From: Litorimonas sp947503715
GTDB lineage: Bacteria > Pseudomonadota > Alphaproteobacteria > Caulobacterales > Maricaulaceae
Direction: 5' to 3'
DNA length: 64,000 bases
Assembly: GCF_050271975.1 (NCBI RefSeq)
Contig: NZ_CP189850.1
Location: forward strand, 868,001-932,000
How positions within the stretch are numbered: the first letter of the stretch is position 1; every line of letters begins with the position of its first letter. The notes under the pieces are model-generated. The model saw nothing but the letters and a program-made list of their open reading frames with translations. It was not told where the DNA came from and did no database searches. Shown in pieces: positions 47,686 through 56,485 of this stretch. The position numbers and the translations under genes are program-made.

Positions 47686-48867
47686 TTAGGCTGTTAAAAT
47701 GTCGACGCCGGGCAGGGGTTTGCCCTCCATCCATTCGAGGAAGGCCCCGCCGGCTGTGCTGACAAAGGTGAAATCGTCGATAACATCGGCAAGGGCGAGG
47801 GCCGCGACAGTATCGCCGCCACCTGCGACGGCGATGATCACATCTTTTTTGCAGAGCTTTGCCGCAAACTTTGCGCATTCGACCGTGGAAGTATCAAAAG
47901 GCGACATTTCAAAGGCGCCCAGCGGTCCGTTCCAGATGAGCGTCTTGGACGCTTCCATCACGTCGAGAATGGCGGAGACCGTGTCCGGTCCGGCATCCAA
48001 AATCATTTCACCGGATTTCACGTCGTCCAATCCGCAGACGCGGCTCTCGGCATGGGCTTTGAACTCGCTGGCCACGACGACATCGACGGGCAAGACGATT
48101 TCGCAATTGTCTTTTTTGGCTGCCGCGAGAATCGCCAGCGCTTTATCCTTCAGATCCTTCTCGCAGAGCGACGCGCCAACATCATGGCCTTGCGCAAAGA
48201 GGAACGTATTCGCCATGCCGCCGCCAATGACGAGTGTATCAAGGCGTGTGACGAGGTTTTCCAGCAGGTCGATCTTTGTGGAGACTTTCGCCCCGCCGAC
48301 AATCGCCATGACGGGCTTAATCGGGTGGTCCAGCGCAGACGCGATATGGTCCAATTCCCGCGCCATAGCGAGGCCGGCATAAGCGGGCAGATGCGCGGCC
48401 ACGCCAACAGACGACGCATGCGCGCGATGTGCTGCAGAAAAAGCGTCCATGACGAAGAGATCGCCAAATTCCGCGAAATCTTTGGTTAACGCCTCATCAT
48501 TCGTCGTTTCGCCTGCATGGAAACGCGTATTTTCTAACAAGGTCACATCGCCGTCTTCCATGATTTGAACGACATTCGGATTCATGTCTTTCGCGAAATT
48601 GACGGGATGGTTCAGGGCTTCGGCGAGGGCCGGAACGACGAATTTGAGGGATAGCGCCTCATCCACTTCGCCCTTGGGTCGGCCAAAATGCGAGAGCAGC
48701 ACAATTTTTGCGCCCTTCTCCCGCAGATGATTAATCGTCGGCAGCGCCATGCGGATGCGCATATCATCAGTAATATTGCCGTCCTCATCGCGGGGCACAT
48801 TAAAGTCCACGCGCACAACCGCTGTTTTGCCTTTCAGCTCCGCATCTTCGAGACGTTTGAAATCCAT
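47686..48867 (-). CDS. pgk: Phosphoglycerate kinase
   Basis: 393 residues. VRVDFNVPRDEDGNITDDMRI, LLSHFGRPKG, ENTRFHAGETTND, VGGAKVSTKI, WNGPLGAFE and GGGDTVAAL are universal PGK signatures. It transfers the acyl phosphate of 1,3-bisphosphoglycerate to ADP. It is translationally coupled to gap: the gap TAA and the pgk ATG share one base. Confidence 0.97.
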   Translation of the reverse strand: MDFKRLEDAELKGKTAVVRVDFNVPRDEDGNITDDMRIRMALPTINHLREKGAKIVLLSHFGRPKGEVDEALSLKFVVPALAEALNHPVNFAKDMNPNVVQIMEDGDVTLLENTRFHAGETTNDEALTKDFAEFGDLFVMDAFSAAHRAHASSVGVAAHLPAYAGLAMARELDHIASALDHPIKPVMAIVGGAKVSTKIDLLENLVTRLDTLVIGGGMANTFLFAQGHDVGASLCEKDLKDKALAILAAAKKDNCEIVLPVDVVVASEFKAHAESRVCGLDDVKSGEMILDAGPDTVSAILDVMEASKTLIWNGPLGAFEMSPFDTSTVECAKFAAKLCKKDVIIAVAGGGDTVAALALADVIDDFTFVSTAGGAFLEWMEGKPLPGVDILTA

Positions 48868-49883
48868 TAGGCTGTTCCCATTTGCTGACCCATCACACGG
48901 GTCACATCTATCATTCGGTTAGCAAATCCCCACTCATTATCATACCACGCAATAATCTTGACGAGATCGCCATCCATGTCCTTGGTCAGGAGCGAGGCAA
49001 ACGTCGCGCTGTTCGGGTCATGGTTGAGGTCGGAGCTGACGAGCGGATTTTCAGAATAACAAATTACGCCCTTCATCGGACCTTTGACCGCGTCGCGCAT
49101 GTAGCTGTTCACTTCCTCGGCGGATGTCCGCATTTCCGGCTGGAACGCCAGATCGACCATGGAGACATTCGCCGTCGGCACACGCACGGCAGAGCCGGAG
49201 AGACGCCCTTGCAATTCCGGAATGACAAGGCCGACGGCCTTGGCGGCCCCGGTCGAAGTTGGGATCATGTTCAACCCGGCGGCGCGGGCGCGGTAAAGAT
49301 CTTTGTGGGAATTATCGAGGATGCGCTGATCCTGCGTATAGGAATGGACCGTCGTCATAAAACCGCGCTTAATCCCGACACTGTCCATCAGGACTTTGGC
49401 AACGGGGGCGAGGCAGTTGGTTGTGCAGGACGCGCAGGAGACCACACGGTCATCCTTCGTCAGATTCTCATGGTTCACGCCGTAAACGATGGTTTTATCG
49501 ACATCCTGCCCGGGCGCGGAGATCAGCACAGCTTTCGCGCCGGCTTTCAAATGCGGTTGTACGCTCTCGCGTGACCGGAAAATACCCGTACACTCCATGA
49601 CAACATCAACGCCCATCTCGCCCCATTTGACGGCACCGGGATCGCGTTCATGGCTCATCGCCACTTTGCCACGCCCGTAATCAATGTAATCTTCCCCCGC
49701 ATCAACTTTGAATCCAAAGCGTCCATGCACACTGTCATAGCGGAGGAGATGTGCGGAGGTTTCCAATGCGCCGGGCGAATTGATCGCGACGAGTTCTATG
49801 TCGGCAATATCATATTCGGCGAGCGCACGCGCGACCAACCGTCCAATGCGGCCAAAGCCGTTAATTCCGATCCTGACAGTCAT
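48867..49883 (-). CDS. gap: Glyceraldehyde-3-phosphate dehydrogenase
   Basis: 338 residues. MTVRIGINGFGRIGRLVARAL binds NAD, and CASCTTNCLAPVAKV carries the catalytic cysteine. INSPGALETSAHLLRYDSVHG, TSTGAAKAVG and WYDNEWGFANRM follow. It is first in the gap-pgk-fba operon; a transketolase often precedes this order in alphaproteobacteria but is absent here. The divergent DUF4164 gene lies 137 nt away. Confidence 0.97.
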   Translation of the reverse strand: MTVRIGINGFGRIGRLVARALAEYDIADIELVAINSPGALETSAHLLRYDSVHGRFGFKVDAGEDYIDYGRGKVAMSHERDPGAVKWGEMGVDVVMECTGIFRSRESVQPHLKAGAKAVLISAPGQDVDKTIVYGVNHENLTKDDRVVSCASCTTNCLAPVAKVLMDSVGIKRGFMTTVHSYTQDQRILDNSHKDLYRARAAGLNMIPTSTGAAKAVGLVIPELQGRLSGSAVRVPTANVSMVDLAFQPEMRTSAEEVNSYMRDAVKGPMKGVICYSENPLVSSDLNHDPNSATFASLLTKDMDGDLVKIIAWYDNEWGFANRMIDVTRVMGQQMGTA

Positions 49884-50020
49884 TCCAGCGTCCTCTTTGA
49901 CGGGCTGCGTGAAGCCCGCACCCCATGGGCAGGCCGTACAAACAAGTCAACATTAAGCCCTTGTTTAAACGCAAATTGCGGGCCATTCTGTGCAAAATTC
50001 GGATGCGATTGGAAAATTAA

Positions 50021-50368
50021 ATGCATGACAGCGCTGACATGAATTCTGCCAAGGCGGCTCTCGAGTCTGCGGTCGATTCGCTGGAGGCCGCAATCGGTCC
50101 CATTCTCTCCCGCATGAAGACGTTGGAGGCCTCGTCCCAGGACTCGGAGGCTTTCCGCGAGGACCGCTCCAAACTCGCCGCGCAACTGGACGAAATGGCG
50201 GCCAAGGCTGAAGAGGCGGCGGAGCGGGCACGGCTGGAGGCTGAGAAAGCGCAGGCCGCGACCGCGCAATTGTCAAAACGGGAACAGGAATTTTCAAATC
50301 TGGCGCGGGAGAGCGAGGCTGAACTTGACCGTGTGATGGGCGTGGTACGCTCAGTCTTAGGAGCGTAA
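50021..50368 (+). CDS. DUF4164-like coiled-coil protein
   Basis: 115 residues, one continuous coiled coil (about 10-110) rich in Ala/Glu/Arg, starting MHDSADMNSAKAALESAV. Proteins of this type are a fixed neighbour of zapA in alphaproteobacteria and are annotated DUF4164; a role with ZapA in cell division is suspected only from that. The ATG at 50021 follows TTGGAAAATTAA; an in-frame ATG at 50039 is possible. Stop lies 3 nt before zapA. Confidence 0.8.
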   Translation: MHDSADMNSAKAALESAVDSLEAAIGPILSRMKTLEASSQDSEAFREDRSKLAAQLDEMAAKAEEAAERARLEAEKAQAATAQLSKREQEFSNLARESEAELDRVMGVVRSVLGA

Positions 50369-50371
50369 GCC

Positions 50372-50731
50372 ATGGGTAAAGTCAGCCTCGATATTAATGG
50401 TCGTAAATATGCGATGGGATGCGAAGACGGTGAAGAAGAACGCCTCCTGCGCCTAGGCCAGAAACTCGATGACCGCGTCAATCAGATGGCCAATCAATTC
50501 GGCCAGATCGGCGATCTCCGTCTGCTCGTCATGGCGGGGATTACGATGATGGACGAGGTCGAGGACACAATGCAAAATATCGACCTGCGCGTCGATGCCA
50601 AAGCTGCGGGCCTGCGCAAAGAACGCGACGCCGCCACGCTGGCCAGCGCGAAAACGCAGGCGGAGGCCGCGAAGACATTGCACGCGGCGGCGAGACGGAT
50701 TGAGAAATTGGCGGCGAAGCTAAGCGATTAA
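50372..50731 (+). CDS. zapA: Cell division protein ZapA
   Basis: 119 residues. VSLDINGRKYAMGCEDGEEERLLRLGQKLDDRV and GDLRLLVMAGITMMDEVED match the ZapA core that binds and bundles FtsZ; the C-terminal helix is longer than in E. coli and coiled. It is followed by 6S RNA and then 5-FCL, the conserved order. Confidence 0.93.
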   Translation: MGKVSLDINGRKYAMGCEDGEEERLLRLGQKLDDRVNQMANQFGQIGDLRLLVMAGITMMDEVEDTMQNIDLRVDAKAAGLRKERDAATLASAKTQAEAAKTLHAAARRIEKLAAKLSD

Positions 50732-50775
50732 TTCGCCTATTGCACTCAATGGTGATGACGCCCACATAGCCATTC

Positions 50776-50936
50776 GACGGTCGCTGCGGGTTGCGTGTGA
50801 AGCACTAATCCACCGGACCTTACTATTCCTTAGGGAGCTGGCTCTGTTCAGACCGTGGTCTGTTTAATTCCGGCGCCCACCTCAAATTGAGGTTCACGAG
50901 GATTCTTAAGCCTCCACGGACATCGTGGTGGCCGTC
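50776..50936 (+). ncRNA. ssrS: 6S RNA
   Basis: About 160 nt between zapA and the 5-FCL gene, the standard locus. The closing stem pairs GACGGTC (50776-50782) with GGCCGTC (50930-50936), and an inner CCTCAAATTGAGG stem is visible. 6S RNA binds sigma-70 RNA polymerase as a promoter mimic. Position and stem support the call; the conserved central bubble was not verified and the ends are approximate. Confidence 0.7.
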
Positions 50937-51399
50937 ACACTCCCTTAAATTGACATCTGACGCGCGCCACGGGCACGACGCCTTCACGTTCATTCTCGCC
51001 CACGCCTTCCCCCACAATCCAATAGAATTTGTCGGGTGAAACAAAGAACATATGCCATTTATGTAAATCACCATTTTCCAGCGTTCGTGTTTCATCATCA
51101 TATTGTAATGTAATCCACCGTTCCTGCACATCGAGAACGGGTGATGTGGAGGTGAAGTCATTTTCCCCAGTATGGATAGCCTTATAGCGCAGGTTTTCTT
51201 TATCGATGGTGATCCTCACAGGAGATGTATCGCAATTTCTATAGGAATCTATCTGCTCTGGAGTCAGGTCTTCGGGGATATTTTCAACATCTATCCCCCA
51301 AGATCCTGTTGCCCAATCCAGAGCGCCTTCTGCATGGGATGCGGCAGGGAGACTTGTCGCGATGAGTAGGATAAACGCACTTGATATTGGTTTCATCAT
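50935..51399 (-). CDS. Small exported protein of unknown function
   Basis: 154 residues from the ATG at 51399 (frame open to 51438, but the signal peptide begins MMKPISSAFILLIATSLPAASHAEG). The mature protein starts ALDWATGSWGIDVENIPEDL and is beta-rich with many Trp/Tyr residues and two cysteines, like a small lipocalin-type or heme/ligand-binding periplasmic protein, but no family is certain. Its 3' end meets the 6S RNA terminal stem on the opposite strand. Confidence 0.75.
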   Translation of the reverse strand: MMKPISSAFILLIATSLPAASHAEGALDWATGSWGIDVENIPEDLTPEQIDSYRNCDTSPVRITIDKENLRYKAIHTGENDFTSTSPVLDVQERWITLQYDDETRTLENGDLHKWHMFFVSPDKFYWIVGEGVGENEREGVVPVARVRCQFKGV

Positions 51400-51440
51400 A
51401 AACTTGGAACATCGTGTAGATATTGGAGATTGGTACACGC

Positions 51441-52001
51441 ATGCGCGATCAGATTTATAAACTCAAGGCGCAGGCGCGATCAGACTCTAAGGAACGCCGC
51501 GCAGATATTTATAAGCAAAATCCTAAAGTCGATCTCTTAAGACTGTCCGGTTTTAAGTCTCACTCAAATATTGTGGCTGGTTTTTCCCCGATTAACGATG
51601 AAATTAATGTCTGGCCTTTGCTCTATGATCTTCAAAAGGAAGGCTATGACATCTGTCTCCCCGTCGTTGAGGCGGTTGAAAGGTCTCTCATTTTTAGGCG
51701 CTGGACCCCTCAATCCGAGATGCAGACAGATCGATATGGTGTGTCCTATCCAATAGAAGGCGCAATTTTGACTCCAAAATGTGTCCTCGTCCCGCTCCTT
51801 GCGTTCACACCTGACGGCAAACGCCTCGGTTATGGCGGGGGTTATTATGACAGGACGCTGGCAAAGCTCCGTGCGGAAGGTGACGTTTTCGCTTGCGGTG
51901 TCGCCTATGCGGGGCAAGAGGTGGCGGACTTGCCGACGGACGCGCATGACGAACGTCTGGACGGTATATTGACGGAAAAAGAGTTCAGGACGTTCAGATG
52001 A
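51441..52001 (+). CDS. 5-formyltetrahydrofolate cyclo-ligase
   Basis: 186 residues from the ATG at 51441 (MRDQIYKLKAQARSD). YDICLPVVEAVERSLIFRRW, VLVPLLAFTPDGKRLGYGGGYYDRTLAKL and DERLDGILTEKEF are the ATP and folate-binding signatures. It converts 5-formyl-THF to methenyl-THF. Known locus order zapA-6S-5FCL. It overlaps the ymdB gene by ATGA. A TTG at 51423 would add six residues; the ATG is preferred from the family N-terminus. Confidence 0.92.
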   Translation: MRDQIYKLKAQARSDSKERRADIYKQNPKVDLLRLSGFKSHSNIVAGFSPINDEINVWPLLYDLQKEGYDICLPVVEAVERSLIFRRWTPQSEMQTDRYGVSYPIEGAILTPKCVLVPLLAFTPDGKRLGYGGGYYDRTLAKLRAEGDVFACGVAYAGQEVADLPTDAHDERLDGILTEKEFRTFR

Positions 52002-52822
52002 AAATTGCCTTTTTTGGAGACGTTGTCGGACGGTCAGGCCGCAATGCCGTGACGCGGCATCTACCCGGTCTGCGCAAAAAGCTCGGTCTCGACGCGGTTG
52101 TAATCAACGCGGAAAACGCGGCGGGTGGTTTCGGCATTACGCGCGCGACGGCCGAGGAACTTTTTGATGCGGGCGCGGATGTCCTCACCCTTGGCAATCA
52201 CACGTTCGATCAGGCGCAAGGTATTTCGGTCATTGATAATGATAGCCGGATCATCCGCCCTTGTAATTATCCAAAGGGCACGACGCCCGGACGAGGCGCC
52301 GGCCTGTTCGAGGTCAATGGCTACCAACTCCTCGTCGTGAATGTCCTCGGAAGCGTGTTTATGGACCCGCTCGACAATGCGTTTCACGCCGTGGACCGAG
52401 AACTGGAAGCCGCTCCGCTGGGCGCGGTCGCGGATGTCGTGCTCGTCGATGTCCATGCCGAAGCCACGTCAGAGAAAAACGCCATGGGATATTTCTGCGA
52501 CGGCCGCGCCAGCCTCGTTGTTGGCACGCATCAACATGTCCCGACGGGCGATACGCGCATCCTGCCGGACGGCACGGCTTACCAGACCGATGCGGGCATG
52601 TGCGGCGATTATAATTCCGTCATCGGGATGGAGATCGAAGAACCGCTGCGTCGATTCACAACCAAAATGCGCGGCGGACGGTTCACAACGGCCAGCGGCC
52701 CCGGCACGCTTTGTGGGGTCTATGTTGAGACGGGCGCGAACGGATTGGCGGTGCGTGCGGAACCCATTCGGATGGGCGGGCAATTGGCGGAAGTGGTGCC
52801 CGCAGTCGAGCTAAGCGCCTGA
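51998..52822 (+). CDS. YmdB-like metallophosphoesterase (TIGR00282)
   Basis: 274 residues. FFGDVVGRSGRNAV, INAENAAGGFGIT, LGNHTFDQ, VDVHAEATSEKNAMGYF and VGTHQHVPTGDTRI are the metal-site motifs of the YmdB family (2',3'-cyclic nucleotide phosphodiesterases). It is coupled to the 5-FCL gene by a 4-nt overlap. Confidence 0.93.
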   Translation: MKIAFFGDVVGRSGRNAVTRHLPGLRKKLGLDAVVINAENAAGGFGITRATAEELFDAGADVLTLGNHTFDQAQGISVIDNDSRIIRPCNYPKGTTPGRGAGLFEVNGYQLLVVNVLGSVFMDPLDNAFHAVDRELEAAPLGAVADVVLVDVHAEATSEKNAMGYFCDGRASLVVGTHQHVPTGDTRILPDGTAYQTDAGMCGDYNSVIGMEIEEPLRRFTTKMRGGRFTTASGPGTLCGVYVETGANGLAVRAEPIRMGGQLAEVVPAVELSA

Positions 52823-52874
52823 CATTTACCAAGCTGTCATTTGAAACATGGTGGCAGGCATTTAAACACGGAGC

Positions 52875-53657
52875 ATGAAACATCCTGCCTTGTCCTGTCT
52901 CGCCCTCTGCCTGCCGTTCTTTGCGTCATCGGCTCACGCTGAGGATATAATGTCGATCTTGGCCCGCAAGGCTGAGGCCCCTAGCCCACTTGCGCCAAGC
53001 TCGATTGATTACACTTACACGCTGACATTGGACGTTAAATCGCGCGAGGGCAAAGACCTGTCCGAGGGCCAAGCCGTCTTGCGCATTGATCCAACACAAC
53101 CGCCCGGTTCACGCGCGCAGATACTCTCTGCCAGCGACGCCGAGAGCGAGGCGCTTCAAGACTTCCTCAAAGAAATCGAAGACGAAGACAATACGATGGA
53201 AAAACAGGCCGAAGGATTTTGGTGCGGCCCTAGCGATGTGGACTCGCAATCCGATTTCTCCCCTGACAATTTCACTGTTGTCTCAGAGGATGAAAGCCAA
53301 GCCATTCTTCGTCCCAATCCTGATAAGCTCGCTGAGCTTCTTATGCAGTCGGATGAAAACGCGGATGAAAATGGCCGGAAGATGATGAAGAAATTGCTGA
53401 AACGCATCGAGGGGGATGTGACGTTGTCAAAGCCGTCTGGCGATATGACGGGCTTCTCCGTTCGCATGACGCGGCCTATGACAATGATGCTTGTCGCCAA
53501 GTTGAAGACGATGACGGTTGAGCAGAGCTGCGAACTTGCGCCAAATGGTCATTACAGAATCGGCGTGATGGATATGAATGTGGAGGGTAAAGCGCTCGGC
53601 TCCCGTTTTGGACAAGAGATCTATATGGAAATTTCAGACCTGACGCCGATTCCCTAG
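52875..53657 (+). CDS. Exported hypothetical protein
   Basis: 260 residues. A signal peptide MKHPALSCLALCLPFFASSAHA is followed by an acidic, mainly beta protein with DYTYTLTLDVKSREGKDLSEGQAVLRIDP and a closing FGQEIYMEISDLTPIP. One Cys pair (FWCGPSD and QSCELAP) could be a disulfide. No family is recognised; the fold resembles outer-membrane-lipid-attached beta proteins only loosely. It stands alone between ymdB and yebC. Confidence 0.8.
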   Translation: MKHPALSCLALCLPFFASSAHAEDIMSILARKAEAPSPLAPSSIDYTYTLTLDVKSREGKDLSEGQAVLRIDPTQPPGSRAQILSASDAESEALQDFLKEIEDEDNTMEKQAEGFWCGPSDVDSQSDFSPDNFTVVSEDESQAILRPNPDKLAELLMQSDENADENGRKMMKKLLKRIEGDVTLSKPSGDMTGFSVRMTRPMTMMLVAKLKTMTVEQSCELAPNGHYRIGVMDMNVEGKALGSRFGQEIYMEISDLTPIP

Positions 53658-53750
53658 TCATTTGCCCTGAGACCGAAGGCCATCCTTGCCCCCATCCGCG
53701 ACCCTCGCTAAAGCCCCTCTCAATCAGGATTAACGACGAAGAGGTCTCCC

Positions 53751-54530
53751 ATGGCAGGTCATTCCAAATGGGCCAATATTCAGCATCGCAAAGGGCGTCA
53801 GGATAAACTGCGGTCCAAGCTGTTTTCCAAACTCGCGAAAGATATCGCGATTGCGTCTAAAATCGGTGGTCCCGACCCCGATATGAACCCGCGCCTGCGC
53901 TTGGCGATTAACAATGCCAAGGGCCAATCCATGCCCAAGGACAATATTCAGCGCGCCGTTGATAAGGGCGCGGGCGGCGAAGGCGATGATTACGAGGATA
54001 TCCGCTATGAGGGCTTCGGCCCCGGCGGGATCGGCTTCATCGTCGAGGCGTCTACCGATAATCGAAACCGCACAGCGATGGAAGTTCGTACCGCGTTTTC
54101 TAAAAATGGTGGCAATATGGGCGAGACGGGATCAGTCTCCTTCATGTTCGACCAAGTCGGTAAGATTGAATACCCGCTGGACGTCACGGATGAAGACACA
54201 ATGATGGAAGCCGCGATTGAAGCAGGTGCAGAAGATTGTGAGACTGATGATGCGGCCGAGGACCAATGGGACGAATTTGAGCCCGTTCATACGGTTTGGA
54301 CGGCCCGCGACGATCTTGGCACTGTCGCGCCGGAACTTGAGAAAAAGTTCGGCGATGCGAAATCTGTCAATTTGGTCTGGAAGGGTCAAAACGATATCGA
54401 CAATCCCGAACTTGCCGCACAAGTCATGAGATTAAACGATGCGCTGGAAGATCTGGACGACGTCAATAGTGTCTTCCACAATTTTGATCTGACGGACGAA
54501 GCCGCCGCAACGTTAGAAGATGACGAATAG
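53751..54530 (+). CDS. YebC/PmpR family protein
   Basis: 259 residues. MAGHSKWANIQHRKGRQDKLRSKLFSKLAKDI, ARLRLAI-type NPRLRLAINNAKGQSMPKDNIQRA and YEGFGPGGIGFIVEASTDNRNRTA are highly conserved in YebC. Family members act as transcriptional regulators or, as shown more recently, as ribosome-associated factors that relieve stalling. The C-terminus is slightly longer and more acidic than usual. SD AAGAGGTCTCCC before the ATG. Confidence 0.95.
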   Translation: MAGHSKWANIQHRKGRQDKLRSKLFSKLAKDIAIASKIGGPDPDMNPRLRLAINNAKGQSMPKDNIQRAVDKGAGGEGDDYEDIRYEGFGPGGIGFIVEASTDNRNRTAMEVRTAFSKNGGNMGETGSVSFMFDQVGKIEYPLDVTDEDTMMEAAIEAGAEDCETDDAAEDQWDEFEPVHTVWTARDDLGTVAPELEKKFGDAKSVNLVWKGQNDIDNPELAAQVMRLNDALEDLDDVNSVFHNFDLTDEAAATLEDDE

Positions 54531-54533
54531 GGC

Positions 54534-55496
54534 CTAGCCCACACCCATTTGCGCGAGTTGTGTTTTCAGACCTTGCGCATAGGCGCTTTCCGAGAGTTGC
54601 GGAATGCGCGTTTCATCGGTCTCGTAATTTTCTGCCTTCAGGCGGGCAATAAAGCGCTGCGCCTGTTTTGGATCAGGGATCAGCTTTGTCGGACATTGGC
54701 GGGTTTGCGCACCAATCCTGCCAATGGCCATGATGTCTACATCGCGTGAAAAACGGGCAAAGCCGCGATATTGGAAGGTCTGTTCGACAAAGCGGTCGCT
54801 CTGCGCGATTAACATTTCCATCAAACTATAGAGAATATCGTTATCGTCGAGTGACGGGGATATCAGTGTCATTTGTGTGGGCAGGTTATCAATAAACAGA
54901 CCCTGGGCCTCGGATTTTTTAGAGAGCGTTAGAATGTGTTGGCCCGACACAGTCTTTAACTGTTCAACTAATTTAAAACCAACACCCTCAAATTTTACGC
55001 GTTTCAGGAGCGCCTCAACCGATCCGCATGTTTTTGAAAGGCGATGCAAGGATTTACCCTGCTGCGCGAGCAGTGGCAGGTCGTGATGCCCATTAAACGG
55101 TGTCGAGACGCGTCCATTTGCGCGTAGGACAAAACATTCCCGCAACTCATGTTCGCGCGCTTTTTTCAGCGCCAGAAAGACTGTCTGAATGATTTCAGAG
55201 GTCGGTAGGTTTGGCTCAACCCGCCACCGCCGTCCATAGACGAGCTTTTCCGGTCCGTCCTTATAATTGTCCGGGCCGATAACGCCGATCTGAATAAATA
55301 ATCCGCCCTTATCTTCGCTGACGAAAATCGGATAACGCGCATCAAAGCTGATATCCTCAATGATCGCCTCAACCGAAGACAAGTCATGCGCATAGGTCAA
55401 AAAATGCTGCGGGATGCAGGATGTATTATCAGATAAATCCACGGCAGGGGCCGTGTTGATCGCAATTTCACCCGGATTTAAAGGCATTTGAGGCAT
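54534..55496 (-). CDS. Conserved-type hypothetical protein
   Basis: 320 residues, no signal peptide or membrane segment. It contains YPIFVSEDKGGLFIQIGVIGPDN, VYGRRWRVEPNLPTSEIIQTVFLALKKARE and a C-terminal RFIARLKAENYETDETRIP. Alternating strands and helices suggest a cytoplasmic alpha/beta protein. I do not recognise a family. It is convergent with yebC and 3 nt apart, and upstream of it lies a kilobase without genes. Confidence 0.7.
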   Translation of the reverse strand: MPQMPLNPGEIAINTAPAVDLSDNTSCIPQHFLTYAHDLSSVEAIIEDISFDARYPIFVSEDKGGLFIQIGVIGPDNYKDGPEKLVYGRRWRVEPNLPTSEIIQTVFLALKKAREHELRECFVLRANGRVSTPFNGHHDLPLLAQQGKSLHRLSKTCGSVEALLKRVKFEGVGFKLVEQLKTVSGQHILTLSKKSEAQGLFIDNLPTQMTLISPSLDDNDILYSLMEMLIAQSDRFVEQTFQYRGFARFSRDVDIMAIGRIGAQTRQCPTKLIPDPKQAQRFIARLKAENYETDETRIPQLSESAYAQGLKTQLAQMGVG

Positions 55497-55759
55497 GGTC
55501 GTTCCAAGAAGAATTTGACTCTTATACGCATGGTCCTTGAGCGTTGGATGGAACAGAGCTGGGGAATTTTGGTTAACCTGACGGGATGTCGCAGGGGCAT
55601 ATGAAGTTTCATTTTCCGCAGATATAGATATCCGATTTAGCCGATGACGCCCGTCTTCAATTGTCTCAGTCTGATATTGTCGTGGGTGCGGTTAAGATCG
55701 GTGGTCAATCCCCGTTTAAGAAGAGAATGATCCACGCTTTTTGAGGCAACCACCATGCT
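55497..55759. other. Gene-free stretch upstream of the 320-residue protein gene
   Basis: About 260 nt with no credible coding frame. It should contain the promoter of the minus-strand gene starting at 55496; no strong consensus element is visible. Confidence 0.5.
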
Positions 55760-55875
55760 GTCACGCCGCGCTTGAGCCGCGGCCTTAGTTGAAGGAGATA
55801 AGTACCGAGACTACGCGTTTATTGGACTTTGCAGCAGACTCGAAGCCAAAGGCCCCGGCTCGGGGCCGGGGTGAC
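55760..55875. repeat. Inverted pair of REP-like palindromes (REPIN-like doublet)
   Basis: Element A (55760-55784) begins GTCACGCCGCG and closes CCGCGGCC around CTTGAG. Element B (55851-55875), read on the other strand, begins GTCACCCCGGC and closes CCGGGGCC. The two 25-nt elements share the GTCAC head, the palindromic layout and the GAGCCG core, and are 66 nt apart in opposite orientation, the REPIN/BIME arrangement. Confidence 0.65.
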
Positions 55876-56019
55876 ATTTGGAGCGTGTCGCTAAGGTGTG
55901 CTGCCAATCCCACATTTAGAAAAACATAATCCTCAGTTATAAAACCTATGCCATATTCATTCTCGTTCTTTCGGACATGGGACAGGCAAGTGATCGTTGG
56001 CTTTCTGGTTTGAAAGACG

Positions 56020-56200
56020 GTGTGCTTAGAAGCATTCGGTAACGCGGATGTGGAGGAGCCCAGCCGCGAGTGCCTGACGGGGTGGAACCCCCGCAGTCAA
56101 GTAAGGCCGCCGTTGGAGACGCACCGCCGCGTGGTCGTGTAATCGGCTTTCGCCGAATACACCTGTGTGTTTGGCATCAGCCAGATACGGGAAGCGTAAT
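56020..56200. ncRNA. Putative structured RNA of unknown class
   Basis: A GC-rich block within AT-rich intergenic DNA. Three strong hairpins are visible in order: CGCGG-N16-CCGCG (56042-56067), CGGGG-TGGAA-CCCCCG (56078-56094), and GTGTA-A-TCGGC-TTTC-GCCGA-A-TACAC (56136-56161, one A-A mismatch). Frames in it lack ribosome binding sites. It is not RNase P, SRP, tmRNA or a complete cobalamin riboswitch by their core motifs. Strand is unresolved because hairpins fold on both. Confidence 0.4.
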
Positions 56201-56485
56201 GGATTTGCCATCTTACAATCGGTGAATCCTGTGATTTGGATAATGTAACGGTATCGCCGACCACTATTTATGTCTCACGCGCTTGGCCTTCCTGCGTAAA
56301 AACTTTTTCTCTCTGGTTTCCCCATCGCGGGAGGTCACCACGCGGACGTCCCGCCTTTTATGGATAGTCGCCTACCCGCCGCACGCGCAGATCGTCGGTC
56401 GCAGCTCTCGCTTGTCTTGGATTAGGGTGCTGTTTCTAATTAAATACCTTATTTTCACATTGAAATTAAACTGAGGAGAGACATC
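56201..56485 (+). other. Gene-free region upstream of the DUF2853 gene
   Basis: About 285 nt. It has a CGGGAGGTC...GACGTCCCG-type inverted repeat near 56330 and an AT-rich end. It probably contains the promoter and 5' UTR of the gene at 56486. No gene is seen. Confidence 0.5.

Noticed and set aside
56020..56200. Cobalamin riboswitch
   Set aside because: A CCCCCGCAGTCAAGTAAGG stretch and a late CAGCCAGATAC resemble parts of it, but the other conserved blocks are missing and the downstream gene has no B12 link.
56026..56211. 61-residue minus-strand ORF in the structured region
   Set aside because: No RBS; its sequence is explained by the GC-rich hairpins and it resembles no family.
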